Of a DNA stretch of 64,000 nucleotides, positions 25,279 to 34,399 are shown one piece after another. The translations under genes were made by a program, and so were the position numbers. The number at the start of each line of letters is the position of its first letter. Position 1 is the stretch's first letter. The stretch covers positions 1,114,602-1,178,601 of the forward strand of contig NZ_QCZE01000001.1 of the NCBI RefSeq assembly GCF_003075035.1, read 5' to 3'. The DNA is from Zobellella maritima (lineage in GTDB: Bacteria; Pseudomonadota; Gammaproteobacteria; Enterobacterales; Aeromonadaceae). Below the pieces are notes generated by a model. It was given only the letters and a program-made list of their open reading frames with translations. It made no database searches and was not told the DNA's origin.

Positions 25279-25863
25279 ATTACCTGACTTTAATTCGTTT
25301 AGCATATTCTTAACATGGAAAATGACATCTTCAAATTTTTCCTTATCAATGAAAATTGTGTCTCCTTCTTTGTACCATTTAACTAACTCGCACTTCTCTA
25401 CTTCTTTTAAGGCAATGCCACCATGGTGAATTATAGAAATCCTCAGACGTCTGAGATCACCCATGATCGGCGCTTTTAAATCGTTTTTCTTCTTTCCTAG
25501 CTCTGCAGCTACTTGAGCTCGATGATAATCTTCCCAGTATTGATAAAGAGAAACCAAGGCCATATTTCCTAAGAATTGAAAATTTATGCCACCGATGGAG
25601 TTTCGCTCCTTGTACTCTTTTTGCGTGCAGCGATGAAGCTCAACTGCCTCGGGAGTATTTGGGTCTCCCTTGCCGTAGATCATATGCACAGAGTCAAGAT
25701 AATCTATGCTTGCCAACTCCGGATGCGAATTCTTCAACGATGAAAGAGTGTCGTTTTGGTTTTTCTCGAACCACTCCCTTAATTTATCGAATCCAGTAGT
25801 TGAGTCTAGGTACACGCCGTAAATGTAATCAACAACCCTTTCAAACTCTATAATCGATTGCAC
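25273..25863 (-). CDS. HEPN-like cassette protein 2
   Basis: About 196 residues from the GTG at 25863 (AAGGAG five bases upstream); an ATG six codons earlier (25881) is the alternative. LRRLRISIIHHGG carries an R-x4-H motif (Arg141/His146) like the next cassette, within a mostly helical protein (FLGNMALVSLYQYWEDYHRA). Similar to MAE_28990/MAE_18760-type HEPN proteins in pattern. Possible RNase; no antitoxin is obvious. It is the second gene from the start of the array. Confidence 0.7.
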   Translation of the reverse strand: MQSIIEFERVVDYIYGVYLDSTTGFDKLREWFEKNQNDTLSSLKNSHPELASIDYLDSVHMIYGKGDPNTPEAVELHRCTQKEYKERNSIGGINFQFLGNMALVSLYQYWEDYHRAQVAAELGKKKNDLKAPIMGDLRRLRISIIHHGGIALKEVEKCELVKWYKEGDTIFIDKEKFEDVIFHVKNMLNELKSGNA

Positions 25864-25877
25864 GATCTCTCCTTGAT

Positions 25878-25891
25878 GCATAACATTTTTA
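25878..25891 (-). repeat. Core-site-like direct repeat, copy 1 (TAACATTTTTA)
   Basis: TAACATTTTTA at 25881-25891 is repeated at 26351-26361. Both carry a GTTAT core on the minus strand. The two copies bracket the 154-aa membrane protein gene exactly, as expected of cassette boundaries, although no full attC palindrome is seen at either. Confidence 0.45.
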
Positions 25892-26356
25892 TTATAGCTC
25901 TCTATAGTCTAAGCGGATCTTCAATAGATCAGCAGTTTCATTAAGATGCATTGATATCTCGATACAGTTTGGCTGGCCAGTGATTGATGCTGTATTTTTA
26001 TTCATCTCATACCAAATAAAGTTTAAATTACGACAGCCTTTTAGTAGTTTATTTTCGGAAGGTAGCCCTAATATAAAACCAAAAAATCGGTAAAATGGAA
26101 TTGCTTCTTTTTTAGAAATTACAGTCGAAATCAGTATTCTCAAGTCATGTTGTAAATCAGAATCAGCGTTGCCATTAGTTATCTTTGCATTGTGGCGTAG
26201 AAAGAATCCGCTAATACCACCCAATGCTTCTTTAAAAGAGACAATTGGTTCTAGTACTAACTTCAATATAAATTGACCCATCACGAATACCGAGACACCC
26301 GCCATAACTGTTAGAAAAATAGAATCTTTCAATATAACCTCATCAAGATATAACAT
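25892..26356 (-). CDS. Hypothetical membrane protein, 154 aa
   Basis: Unrecognised. One clear TM segment at about 12-35 (IFLTVMAGVSVFVMGQFILKLVLEP), then a cytosolic or periplasmic domain of ~115 residues with many Leu/Ile and basic residues. Low GC. No Shine-Dalgarno is evident ahead of the ATG at 26356. It is the first gene of the array and is flanked by the repeat TAACATTTTTA, suggesting it arrived as a discrete unit. Confidence 0.55.
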   Translation of the reverse strand: MLYLDEVILKDSIFLTVMAGVSVFVMGQFILKLVLEPIVSFKEALGGISGFFLRHNAKITNGNADSDLQHDLRILISTVISKKEAIPFYRFFGFILGLPSENKLLKGCRNLNFIWYEMNKNTASITGQPNCIEISMHLNETADLLKIRLDYREL

Positions 26357-26738
26357 TTTTAATACTGCGCATGCGCATTTTTACTCTTTTGCCCATGCGA
26401 GAATAGCAATATAAGCATCTGATTTTAATATCCTTTATCGAATGACGGGCCATTCCCTGCCGATCAATTCGCGCATGCGCATATCTGCGCAGGGCGATGC
26501 GCAGTATCAACCAAGGGCTTCCATTAACACCCTGATAATCGGTTAGTTTTTCAACACACCCTGTTATAAACGCGCACTATCCGGCAGCAGGTTGAGCGTC
26601 TGAACTAGGCGCCACCAAATATACTGTATATTTATCAAGCACCGGTTACAGATAACCCCGTCGGCAAGTTCAGCAAGCCGGGCTGCGGGCAGGCTACCGC
26701 CGGACCTGTCGGCAGCCGTCTCCGTATTTTCCATTTGA

Positions 26739-26751
26739 GACCATTTTGGTC
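26739..26751. promoter_or_regulatory. Operator-like palindrome GACCA-N3-TGGTC
   Basis: GACCATTTTGGTC has 5-bp arms extended to GAGACCA/TGGTCCC with imperfect pairing. It resembles sites of small dimeric regulators (Rrf2- or TetR-like), but there is no regulator gene next to it. Function unknown. Confidence 0.25.
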
Positions 26752-27022
26752 CCGAATCCTGGATAAATACAAACGGAAATCATGCATTTTGCGATGCGCC
26801 TCGTGTATTTCAGGAACCGGCTTGACGCAGTTCGCTGGCTGACATGGCAACGACGGTGCTACAGCCGGAATCCATCGGCGGGTGCACAGTTTACTTGTTG
26901 ACCACATGGCTCCGCCCTTTGCGTGTAACAGTACAGAAGGCAACCCCGGGAAGCGGCCAGGCCGGGGAACGACTACATGGCTATCTACTTTATATGCATA
27001 GTTATTTATTGGTAATTTGGGG

Positions 27023-27051
27023 TTGGCAAACGGGGTGGGCCTTGGTATTGT
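27023..27051 (+). promoter_or_regulatory. Predicted sigma-70 promoter of the his operon
   Basis: TTGGCA at 27023-27028 and TATTGT at 27046-27051, spaced 17 bases, about 43 bases before the HisL ATG. The match and position are good; there is no experimental support. Confidence 0.55.
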
Positions 27052-27093
27052 GAGCGCAGATCAATTTTATCAGACAGCGGATCACCCGATTTT

Positions 27094-27138
27094 ATGAATT
27101 TCCTGTTCAACGCCAAGCACCATCATCATCCCGACTAG
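27094..27138 (+). CDS. hisL: his operon leader peptide HisL
   Basis: A 14-codon ORF encoding MNFLFNAKHHHHPD. Four His codons in a row and the PD ending match his leader peptides of gammaproteobacteria (E. coli has seven His). Ribosome stalling at these codons when His-tRNA is scarce should favour the antiterminator fold over the terminator at 27208. Only 69 bases separate the leader stop from the terminator stem. Confidence 0.92.
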   Translation: MNFLFNAKHHHHPD

Positions 27139-27207
27139 TCTTTCAGAATCATTTGTTCTGGAAGACCTTTCGCTTGGCGGCTTCCAGCAGGACACACTCA
27201 TACAGAC

Positions 27208-27238
27208 CCTCGGAAGCCCAACTTCCGGGGGTTTTTTG
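27208..27238 (+). terminator. his operon attenuator terminator
   Basis: CCTCGGAAG-CCCAA-CTTCCGGGG (one G-T pair) followed by six T. With the HisL peptide upstream this is the transcription attenuator of the operon. It lies 48 bases before the hisG start. Confidence 0.9.
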
Positions 27239-27285
27239 TTTTAATTTTGTTTGAAAATTTCGCTACCACAACAAGGAAAATAACC

Positions 27286-28182
27286 ATGGACCAGAATCGT
27301 CTTCGCATCGCCATCCAGAAATCCGGTCGCCTGAGCAGCGACTGCCAGAAGCTGCTGAAGGGCTGCGGCGTCAAGCTCAACCTGCGCGAGCAGCGACTGA
27401 TCGCCCATGCCGAAAACATGCCCATCGATCTGCTGCTGGTGCGCGATGACGATATCCCCGGCCTGGTGATGGACGGCGTGGTCGACTTCGGCGTGGTCGG
27501 TGAAAACGTGCTCGAAGAAGTGGTCATGGAGCGCCGCTCCCAGGGTGAAAGCGCCGAATACAGCGTGCTCAAGCGCCTGGACTTCGGCGGCTGCCGGCTG
27601 TCGCTGGCGGTGGCGGAAGAATTCGATTACCAGGGCCCCCAGAGCCTGGAAGGCAAGCGCATCGCCTCTTCCTATCCCTGGCTGGTCAAGCGCTATATGG
27701 ACAGCAAGGGCATCAAGTTCAAGAGCGTGATGCTCAATGGCTCGGTGGAAGTGGCCCCCCGCGCCGGCCTGGCCGACGCCATCTGTGATCTGGTGTCTAC
27801 CGGCGCCACCCTGGAAGCCAACGGCCTGCGCGAGGCCGATGTTATCTTCCGCTCCAAGGCCGTGCTGATCCAGTCCGCCGCGACCCTCTCCCCCGAGAAA
27901 CAGCAGATTATCGACCGGCTGATGCCCCGTATCCACGGCCTTCAGCTGGCCCGGGAAAGCAAATACATCATGCTGCACGCGCCCAAAGACAAGCTGGAAG
28001 ATGTTATCAACCTGCTGCCCGGCGCCGAACGCCCCACCATCATGCCCCTGGCCGGTGAAAGCAATCAGGTCGCCATCCACATGGTGAGCAGCGAAGACAT
28101 GTTCTGGGAAACCATGGAAGGCCTCAAGGCCCTGGGCGCCTCTTCCATCCTGGTGCTGCCCATCGAGAAGATGATGGAGTGA
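27286..28182 (+). CDS. hisG: ATP phosphoribosyltransferase HisG (long form)
   Basis: First step of histidine synthesis: ATP + PRPP to phosphoribosyl-ATP. 298 residues from [17 protein letters not shown]; this long form has the C-terminal ACT-like regulatory domain (about 225-298), which binds histidine for feedback inhibition. ATG at 27286 with AAGGAAAA ahead; a longer frame to 27247 reads through the attenuator. Its TGA overlaps or abuts hisD. Confidence 0.97.
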   Translation: MDQNRLRIAIQKSGRLSSDCQKLLKGCGVKLNLREQRLIAHAENMPIDLLLVRDDDIPGLVMDGVVDFGVVGENVLEEVVMERRSQGESAEYSVLKRLDFGGCRLSLAVAEEFDYQGPQSLEGKRIASSYPWLVKRYMDSKGIKFKSVMLNGSVEVAPRAGLADAICDLVSTGATLEANGLREADVIFRSKAVLIQSAATLSPEKQQIIDRLMPRIHGLQLARESKYIMLHAPKDKLEDVINLLPGAERPTIMPLAGESNQVAIHMVSSEDMFWETMEGLKALGASSILVLPIEKMME

Positions 28183-28184
28183 TG

Positions 28185-29477
28185 ATGAAGACCCTCGACT
28201 GGAATCAACTGAACAGCCAGGCCCGCGCCGACGCCCTGCGTCGTCCGGCCCTGGACAACAGCGGTCGCGAGGCCCAGGTGGCGGACATCATCGCCCGGGT
28301 GCGCCGCGGGGGCGATGCTAGCCTGCTTGAGCTGACCCACGCCTTCGACAAGGCCGAGCGGAGCAGCCTGCAGCTGACCGAAGCGGAAATCCAGGCGGCC
28401 GGCCAGCGCGTCGATCCGGAGCTGAAGGCCGCCATCGAACTGGCCATCGACAATATCAGCGCCTTTCACAGCGCCCAGCTGCCCGCCCCCATCAGCCTGG
28501 ATACCCGGCCCGGCGTGCGCTGCGAGCTGCGTTATCAGGCAATCGAAAAGGTGGGCCTCTATGTACCGGGCGGCAGCGCGCCGCTGGTGTCGACCGTGAT
28601 GATGCTGGCCATTCCGGCCCGGCTGGCCGGCTGTGAGCGGGTGGTGCTCTGTTCGCCGCCGCCGATCAACGACGCCATCATCTATACCGCCCACCGCTGC
28701 GGCGTGGATGCCATCTATACCCTGGGCGGCGCCCAGGCGGTGGCAGCCATGGCCTACGGCTCGGAGACAGTCACCAAGGTGGACAAGATCTTCGGCCCGG
28801 GCAATACCTGGGTGACCGAGGCCAAGCGCCAGGTGGCCAGCGATGTGGACGGCGCCGCCATCGACATGCCCGCCGGCCCGTCGGAAGTGCTGGTGATCGC
28901 CGATGACACCGCCGATGCCGACTTTATCGCCGCCGATCTGCTGTCTCAGGCCGAGCACGGCCCCGACTCCCAGGTGATCCTGGTGACCCCGAGCCGCCCC
29001 CTGGCCGAACGGGTCGAGCAGGCGCTGGCCCGTCAGCTGGCGCAGCTTTCCCGGCAGGATATCGCCACCCAAGCGCTGAGCGAGAGCGTCACCTTTATCT
29101 GTAACGATCTCGACCAGGCGGTGGCCATCTCCAACGCCTATGCCCCCGAACACCTGATCGTGCAGACCGCCGAGCCGCGGCTGTTGCTGCCCAGCCTGCG
29201 CAATGCCGGCTCCATCTTCCTCGGCGCCTGGACGCCGGAGTCGGTGGGCGATTATGCCAGCGGCACCAACCACACCCTGCCCACCTACGGCTATGCGCGC
29301 ACCTATTCCAGCCTGGGCCTGGCCGACTATCAGCGCCGCTTTACCGTACAGGAGCTGAGCCCGGAAGGACTACAGGCCATCGGCCCGGCGGTCGAGCTGC
29401 TGGCCGCCACAGAAACCCTGGATGCCCACAAAAACGCGGTAAGCCTGCGGCTTGCCAAACTGGAGAAACAACAATGA
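28185..29477 (+). CDS. hisD: Histidinol dehydrogenase HisD
   Basis: Catalyses the last two oxidations, histidinol to histidine, with two NAD+ and Zn. About 430 residues; the family segments VGLYVPGG, GAQAVAAMAYG, KIFGPGNTWV and DMPAGPSEVL are intact. Several starts overlap the hisG stop (GTG ATG ATG AAG at 28179-28190). I use the second ATG, 28185, because GGAG stands 5 bases ahead; 28182 is nearly as likely. Confidence 0.96.
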   Translation: MKTLDWNQLNSQARADALRRPALDNSGREAQVADIIARVRRGGDASLLELTHAFDKAERSSLQLTEAEIQAAGQRVDPELKAAIELAIDNISAFHSAQLPAPISLDTRPGVRCELRYQAIEKVGLYVPGGSAPLVSTVMMLAIPARLAGCERVVLCSPPPINDAIIYTAHRCGVDAIYTLGGAQAVAAMAYGSETVTKVDKIFGPGNTWVTEAKRQVASDVDGAAIDMPAGPSEVLVIADDTADADFIAADLLSQAEHGPDSQVILVTPSRPLAERVEQALARQLAQLSRQDIATQALSESVTFICNDLDQAVAISNAYAPEHLIVQTAEPRLLLPSLRNAGSIFLGAWTPESVGDYASGTNHTLPTYGYARTYSSLGLADYQRRFTVQELSPEGLQAIGPAVELLAATETLDAHKNAVSLRLAKLEKQQ

Positions 29478-30532
29478 GCATCACCGCCCTGGCCAGAGCC
29501 CAGGTTCAGGCTCTCACCCCCTATCAGTCGGCCCGCCGTATCGGCGGCCAGGGCCATATCTGGCTCAACGCCAACGAAGCGGCCGACAGCGGCGACTACA
29601 GCCTGGATTGCGCGCGCCTCAATCGCTATCCCGAATGCCAGCCGCCCATGGTAATCACCCGCTATGCCGCCTATGCCGGGGTTGCTCCCGAGCAGGTACT
29701 GGCCAGCCGCGGCGGCGACGAAGGCATAGAACTGCTGATCCGCACCTTCTGCGAGCCGGGCAAAGACCAGATACTGCAGTGCAGCCCCACCTACGGCATG
29801 TACGCCATCAGCGCCGAAACCAACGGCGTGGGCATTGTCGACGTACCACTCAATGCCGACCGCCAGCCCGACTTCGATGCCATTATCGAGCGGCTGGACG
29901 AGGTCAAGCTGGTGTTTCTGTGCTCGCCCAACAACCCCACCGGCGATCTGGTCGATCGGGCCGGGCTGCTGCGGCTGCTGAACGCCGCCCGCAACCGTGC
30001 CCTGGTGGTGGTGGATGAGGCCTATATCGAGTTCTGCCCCGAGCACAGCCAGGCCGAGCTGCTGAATGAGTATGCCGAGCTGGTGATCATCCGTACCCTG
30101 TCCAAGGCCTTCGGCCTGGCCGGGATCCGCTGCGGCTTCACCCTCGCCAACCCGGAAGTGATCGGCCTGCTGCTGAAGGTGATCGCCCCCTACCCCATCC
30201 CCGAGCCGGTGGCGCAGATCGCCGCCCAGGCGCTGAGTGAAGAGGGGCTGGCGCGCATGCAGGCCCGGGTCGACGACATCAACCGCCTCAAGGCCGAGCT
30301 GGTGAGCAAGCTGGCCGCCTCCTCCCAGGTCCGGGAAGTCTACGCCGCCAACGGCAACTATGTGCTGGTCCGCTTCATCGAAGGCGCCAAACTGTTTGCC
30401 CGCATGGCGGCAGCCGGTATCATACTGCGCGACTTTTCCAGCAAACCGGGTCTTTCCGACTGCATTCGTATCACCATAGGCCGGCAGGCCGAAATGGACG
30501 CGGTACTCGACGTACTGCAACAGGAGCAATAA
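29474..30532 (+). CDS. hisC: Histidinol-phosphate aminotransferase HisC
   Basis: PLP-dependent class I/II aminotransferase, imidazole-acetol phosphate to histidinol phosphate. 352 residues. The Schiff-base lysine is in RTLSKAFGLAGIRCG, and the PLP-binding segments SPNNPTGD and VVDEAYIEF are present. Overlaps hisD by 4 bases (ATGA) and is followed immediately by hisB. Confidence 0.97.
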   Translation: MSITALARAQVQALTPYQSARRIGGQGHIWLNANEAADSGDYSLDCARLNRYPECQPPMVITRYAAYAGVAPEQVLASRGGDEGIELLIRTFCEPGKDQILQCSPTYGMYAISAETNGVGIVDVPLNADRQPDFDAIIERLDEVKLVFLCSPNNPTGDLVDRAGLLRLLNAARNRALVVVDEAYIEFCPEHSQAELLNEYAELVIIRTLSKAFGLAGIRCGFTLANPEVIGLLLKVIAPYPIPEPVAQIAAQALSEEGLARMQARVDDINRLKAELVSKLAASSQVREVYAANGNYVLVRFIEGAKLFARMAAAGIILRDFSSKPGLSDCIRITIGRQAEMDAVLDVLQQEQ

Positions 30533-31603
30533 GTGACTAAGGAACGCATTTTATTTATCGACCGCGACGGCACCATGGTGGAAGAGCCGCCGGTCGACAA
30601 ACAGCTGGACCGCCTCGACAAGCTGGCCTTTTTGCCCGGGGTGATCCCGGCACTGCTCAAGCTGCAGGATGCCGGCTACAAACTGGTGATGGTCACCAAC
30701 CAGGACGGCCTGGGCACCGACAGCTTCCCTCAGGCCGACTTCGACGCCCCCCACAACCTGATGATGCAGATCCTCACCTCCCAGGGCGTGCGCTTCCAGG
30801 ATGTGCTGATCTGCCCCCACTTCCAGCACGACGACTGCGCCTGCCGCAAGCCGCGCCTGGGACTGGTGAAGGACTATCTGCAGGCCGGACGCATCGACTT
30901 TACCGACTCCTGGGTGATCGGCGATCGCATCACCGACATACAGCTGGCCGAAAACATGGGCCTGCCCGGCCTGCAGTACGGCCATAACGATCTGGGCTGG
31001 CCCGAGATCGTTGCCCGCCTGCTGAGCCGTGGCCGCAACGCCGAGGTGACCCGTACCACCAAGGAAACCGATATCCGCATCAGCCTGGATCTGGACCAGA
31101 GCGGCGGCAACAAGATCCACACCGGTCTCGGCTTCTTCGACCATATGCTGGATCAAATTGCCACCCATGGCGGCTTCCACCTGGAGGTGGCGGTCGAGGG
31201 CGACCTGCATATCGACGACCACCACACGGTGGAAGACACCGCCCTGGCCCTGGGTGAAGCCCTGCGCAAGGCGCTCGGCAACAAACGCGGCATCGGCCGC
31301 TTCGGTTTCGTGCTGCCCATGGACGAATGCGAGGCCGCCGTGACCCTGGACTTGTCCGGCCGCCCCTTCCTGGTGTTCGACGCCGAATTCCATAAAGACA
31401 GCGTCGGCGACATGGCGGTGGAAATGGTGCCCCATTTCTTCCGTAGCTTAAGCGACAGCCTGGCCGCCAACATCCACCTCAAGGTGACCGGCCACAACAC
31501 CCACCACATGGTGGAAAGCCTGTTCAAGAGCTTTGGCCGCGCCCTGCGCCAGGCCATCCGGGTGGAAGGCGACGAGCTGCCGTCGAGCAAGGGGGTCTTG
31601 TGA
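30533..31603 (+). CDS. hisB: Bifunctional histidinol-phosphatase/imidazoleglycerol-phosphate dehydratase HisB
   Basis: 356 residues. The N-terminal HAD phosphatase (about 1-165; FIDRDGTM, zinc-binding [14 protein letters not shown]) hydrolyses histidinol phosphate. The C-terminal IGPD domain (about 170-356; [35 protein letters not shown]) dehydrates imidazole glycerol phosphate, with Mn-binding histidines intact. GTG start, directly after the hisC stop. The fused form is typical of gammaproteobacteria. Confidence 0.97.
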   Translation: MTKERILFIDRDGTMVEEPPVDKQLDRLDKLAFLPGVIPALLKLQDAGYKLVMVTNQDGLGTDSFPQADFDAPHNLMMQILTSQGVRFQDVLICPHFQHDDCACRKPRLGLVKDYLQAGRIDFTDSWVIGDRITDIQLAENMGLPGLQYGHNDLGWPEIVARLLSRGRNAEVTRTTKETDIRISLDLDQSGGNKIHTGLGFFDHMLDQIATHGGFHLEVAVEGDLHIDDHHTVEDTALALGEALRKALGNKRGIGRFGFVLPMDECEAAVTLDLSGRPFLVFDAEFHKDSVGDMAVEMVPHFFRSLSDSLAANIHLKVTGHNTHHMVESLFKSFGRALRQAIRVEGDELPSSKGVL

Positions 31604-32190
31604 ACACAGTCATTATCGATACCGGCTGCGCCAACCTGTCGTCGGTCCGCTACGCGGTCGAGCGCCTGGGTTACCAGGTGCAGGTCAGCAAGGACGCCGA
31701 TGTGCTGCTGGGCGCCGACAAGCTGCTGCTGCCCGGTGTGGGCACCGCCCGCGAGGCGATGAAAAACCTGCAGGAGCGCGACCTGATCGCGCTTATCAAC
31801 CAGCTGCAGCAACCGGTACTGGGCATTTGCCTCGGCATGCAGATGCTGGTCAACCGCTCCGAGGAAGGTAACGTCGACTGTCTGGGCAAGATAGCCGCCG
31901 ACTGCACCAAGATGGTGGCCGGCGACGGTATCCGCCTGCCGCACATGGGCTGGAACCAGATCACCCCCATGCCGGGCCATCCGCTGTTCAAGGGCATTCC
32001 CGACGACACCTTCTTCTATTTCGTGCACTCCTATGCGGTGCCGGTCGGCGAATATACCTTGGCCTCCTGCCAGTACGGCCAGGCGTTCAGCGCCGCCATC
32101 GGCCAGGAGAACTTCTTTGGCGTGCAATTCCACCCGGAACGCTCCGGTGCCGCCGGTGCCCAACTGCTGAAAAACTTCCTGGAGCTGTAA
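31600..32190 (+). CDS. hisH: Imidazole glycerol phosphate synthase glutaminase subunit HisH
   Basis: Class I glutamine amidotransferase, 196 residues, supplying ammonia to HisF. Catalytic Cys is in GICLGMQML and the His/Glu pair in FHPERSG. GTG start overlapping the hisB stop by 4 bases; the last base of its stop is shared with the hisA ATG. Confidence 0.97.
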   Translation: MNTVIIDTGCANLSSVRYAVERLGYQVQVSKDADVLLGADKLLLPGVGTAREAMKNLQERDLIALINQLQQPVLGICLGMQMLVNRSEEGNVDCLGKIAADCTKMVAGDGIRLPHMGWNQITPMPGHPLFKGIPDDTFFYFVHSYAVPVGEYTLASCQYGQAFSAAIGQENFFGVQFHPERSGAAGAQLLKNFLEL

Positions 32191-32927
32191 TGATTATTCC
32201 TGCCATAGACCTTATCGGTGGAAAAGTAGTGCGCCTGTATCAGGGCGACTACCAGCAAAAAACCGAGTACACCGCCTCACCCCAGGAGCGCTTTGACCTC
32301 TATGTGGCCGCCGGCGCCACCCAGCTGCACCTGGTGGATCTGGACGGCGCCAAGAACAGCACCCAGCGCCAGCTTGACGTTATCAAAAGTCTGATCGAAA
32401 ACACCCCGGTGCCGGTGCAGATCGGCGGCGGCATCCGCACCGAACAGGACGTAAAAGATCTGCTCGATATTGGTGCCCAGCGGGTGGTGATTGGCTCCAC
32501 CGCGGTGAAAAACCCCGAGATGGTGGCCGGCTGGCTCAAGCAGTACGGCCCCGAACGCATCGTACTGGCGCTGGATATCAATATCACGCCCGAGGGCGAG
32601 AAGAAGATCGCCATCGCCGGCTGGCAGGAAGACAGCGGCATCACCATCGAGTCCCTGCTCGAGCATTACCTGCCCGCCGGCCTGTGCCATGTGCTGTGCA
32701 CCGATATCTCCAAGGACGGCACCCTCACCGGCTCCAACGTGGCCCTGTACCGGGAGCTGTCGGCCCGCTACCCCACCATCCTGTGGCAGGCCTCGGGCGG
32801 CATCGGCAGCATCGCCGACATAGAGGCGCTCAAGGGCTCGGGCGTGGCCGGCATCATCCTCGGCCGTTCCCTGCTCGAAGGCAAATTCACCGTTGAGGAG
32901 GCCATTGCATGCTGGCAAGACGCATAA
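32190..32927 (+). CDS. hisA: Phosphoribosylformimino-AICAR phosphate isomerase HisA
   Basis: A 245-residue TIM barrel that isomerises ProFAR to PRFAR. Catalytic Asp8 is in [14 protein letters not shown] and the second Asp in [10 protein letters not shown]; phosphate-binding GGIRT and GGIGS are present. Overlaps hisH by one base and hisF by 19. Confidence 0.97.
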   Translation: MIIPAIDLIGGKVVRLYQGDYQQKTEYTASPQERFDLYVAAGATQLHLVDLDGAKNSTQRQLDVIKSLIENTPVPVQIGGGIRTEQDVKDLLDIGAQRVVIGSTAVKNPEMVAGWLKQYGPERIVLALDINITPEGEKKIAIAGWQEDSGITIESLLEHYLPAGLCHVLCTDISKDGTLTGSNVALYRELSARYPTILWQASGGIGSIADIEALKGSGVAGIILGRSLLEGKFTVEEAIACWQDA

Positions 32928-33682
32928 TCCCCTGCCTGGACGTCAAGGACGGCCAGGTGGTCAAGGGCGTGAAATTCCGCAACCACGAGATCATCGGCGA
33001 CATAGTGCCGCTGGCCGAGCGGTATGCCGCCGAAGGTGCCGACGAGCTGGTGTTCTACGACATCACCGCCAGCAGCCAGGACCGGGTGGTAGACAAGAGT
33101 TGGGTCAGCCGGGTGGCGGAAGTGATCGACATTCCGTTCTGCGTGGCCGGCGGCATCAAGTCCATCGAGGATGCCGCGCGTATCCTCGAATTCGGCGCAG
33201 ACAAGATCTCCATCAATTCACCGGCGCTGGCCAACCCGGCGTTGATTACCGAACTGGCCGACACCTTCGGCGTGCAGTGCATCGTGGTGGGCATCGACTC
33301 CTACTTCGACGACGCCACCGGCCAGTATCAGGTGCACCAGTTTACCGGCGACGAAAGCAAGACCCAGGTAACCCGCTGGAACACCTTCGACTGGGTGCAG
33401 GAAGTGCAGCAACGCGGCGCCGGCGAGATCGTGCTCAACGTCATGAACCAGGACGGCGTACGCCAGGGCTACGACATAGAGCAGCTGATGCGGGTACGCG
33501 CCCAGTGCAAGGTGCCGCTGATCGCCTCCGGCGGCGCCGGTGAAATGGTGCACTTCCGCGACGCCTTCCTGGAAGCCGACGTCGACGGCGCCCTCGCCGC
33601 CTCGGTGTTCCACAAGGACATCATCAATATCGGCGAGCTCAAGCAGTACCTGAAAACGCAAGGAGTGGTAGTACGTGATTAA
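32909..33682 (+). CDS. hisF: Imidazole glycerol phosphate synthase cyclase subunit HisF
   Basis: A 257-residue TIM barrel and paralogue of HisA; makes imidazole glycerol phosphate and AICAR using ammonia from HisH. Catalytic Asp11 lies in [13 protein letters not shown] and Asp130 in the middle ([11 protein letters not shown] region). ATG within the end of hisA; overlaps hisI by 8 bases. Confidence 0.97.
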   Translation: MLARRIIPCLDVKDGQVVKGVKFRNHEIIGDIVPLAERYAAEGADELVFYDITASSQDRVVDKSWVSRVAEVIDIPFCVAGGIKSIEDAARILEFGADKISINSPALANPALITELADTFGVQCIVVGIDSYFDDATGQYQVHQFTGDESKTQVTRWNTFDWVQEVQQRGAGEIVLNVMNQDGVRQGYDIEQLMRVRAQCKVPLIASGGAGEMVHFRDAFLEADVDGALAASVFHKDIINIGELKQYLKTQGVVVRD

Positions 33683-34283
33683 TGCAGACAAACTCGATTG
33701 GGACAAGGTCGACGGCCTGATGCCGGCCATCGTTCAGGACTGCCACAGCGGCCGGGTACTGATGCTCGGCTACATGAACCGGGACGCCCTGGAAAAGACC
33801 CAGGCCACCGGCCAGGTCACCTTCTTCAGCCGCACCAAGAACCGGCTGTGGACCAAGGGCGAAAGCTCCGGCCATGTGCTCCAGCTGCGCGACATCAGCA
33901 CCGACTGCGATAACGACACCCTGCTGGCGCAGGTCGAGCCCATCGGCCCCACCTGCCACCTGGGCAATGTGTCCTGCTTCAACGAGCAGCAGCTGCCGAA
34001 CTTAAGCTTTCTGGCCGAACTGGAGCAGGTACTGGCCGCCCGCAAAGGCGCCGATCCCGCCTCCAGCTACACCGCCAGCCTGTATGCCAAGGGCACCAAG
34101 CGCATCGCCCAGAAGGTGGGCGAGGAAGGCGTCGAGACCGCGCTGGCCGCCACCGTGCACGACCACGACGAGCTGGTCAACGAGTCCGCCGACCTGCTTT
34201 ACCACCTGACGGTGCTGCTGCAGCAGGAAGGCCTGAGCCTGTCTGATGTGATCGGCAAGCTCCACGAGCGCCACCAGAAGTAA
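33675..34283 (+). CDS. hisI: Bifunctional phosphoribosyl-AMP cyclohydrolase/phosphoribosyl-ATP pyrophosphatase HisIE
   Basis: 202 residues. N-terminal cyclohydrolase (about 1-110; [39 protein letters not shown] for Zn/Mg), C-terminal pyrophosphatase (about 112-202; [20 protein letters not shown]). Catalyses steps 2 and 3 of the pathway. GTG start. Last gene of the operon, followed by a GC-rich hairpin. Confidence 0.97.
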   Translation: MINADKLDWDKVDGLMPAIVQDCHSGRVLMLGYMNRDALEKTQATGQVTFFSRTKNRLWTKGESSGHVLQLRDISTDCDNDTLLAQVEPIGPTCHLGNVSCFNEQQLPNLSFLAELEQVLAARKGADPASSYTASLYAKGTKRIAQKVGEEGVETALAATVHDHDELVNESADLLYHLTVLLQQEGLSLSDVIGKLHERHQK

Positions 34284-34289
34284 TTACCG

Positions 34290-34313
34290 GGCTCTCCGCC
34301 AAGGCGGGGAGCC
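34290..34313 (+). terminator. Hairpin at the end of the his operon
   Basis: GGCTCTCCGCC-AA-GGCGGGGAGCC, an 11-bp stem with a two-base loop, 7 bases after the hisI stop. No T tract follows, so termination may be partial or Rho-assisted. Confidence 0.55.
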
Positions 34314-34399
34314 GGTCTCTCCCCCGCTTTACCCCTCTGTGCCTTGTCCCCTCCGTTATTGGTGCTAACCTAAATAATTTATTCAAGCGGAGCTGGATC

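Larger units (their letters stand above)
26357..27093. other. 737-bp non-coding region between cassette array and his leader
   Basis: No integrase gene or remnant is found in either strand. It contains two copies of GCGCATGCGCA (26368-26378 and 26472-26482), an operator-like GACCA-TTT-TGGTC (26739-26751) and a half LexA-like TACTGTATAT (26622-26631). The right end carries the his promoter. If an attI site exists, it should lie in the left part, near 26350. Confidence 0.55.

Noticed and set aside
25892-25950. attC site after the 154-aa membrane protein gene
   Set aside because: Only the GTTATGC right core is present; no left core or palindrome is seen, so it is reported only as a direct repeat.
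26622-26637. LexA-box-like TACTGTATAT sequence
   Set aside because: Only one half matches; the second half lacks ACAG, and there is no SOS-type gene next to it.
26635-26943. 102-aa minus-strand ORF
   Set aside because: No homology seen by eye, no Shine-Dalgarno, composition like non-coding sequence.
26357-27093. Possible integron integrase gene or remnant
   Set aside because: Neither strand gives the tyrosine-recombinase motifs (no R..HxxR..Y pattern in the short ORFs), so no intI call.
28065-29273. 402-aa open frame opposite hisD (also similar long frames opposite hisC, hisB and the kinases)
   Set aside because: Antisense frames of GC-rich genes; the sense proteins are well-known enzymes, and the antisense product lacks recognisable features.
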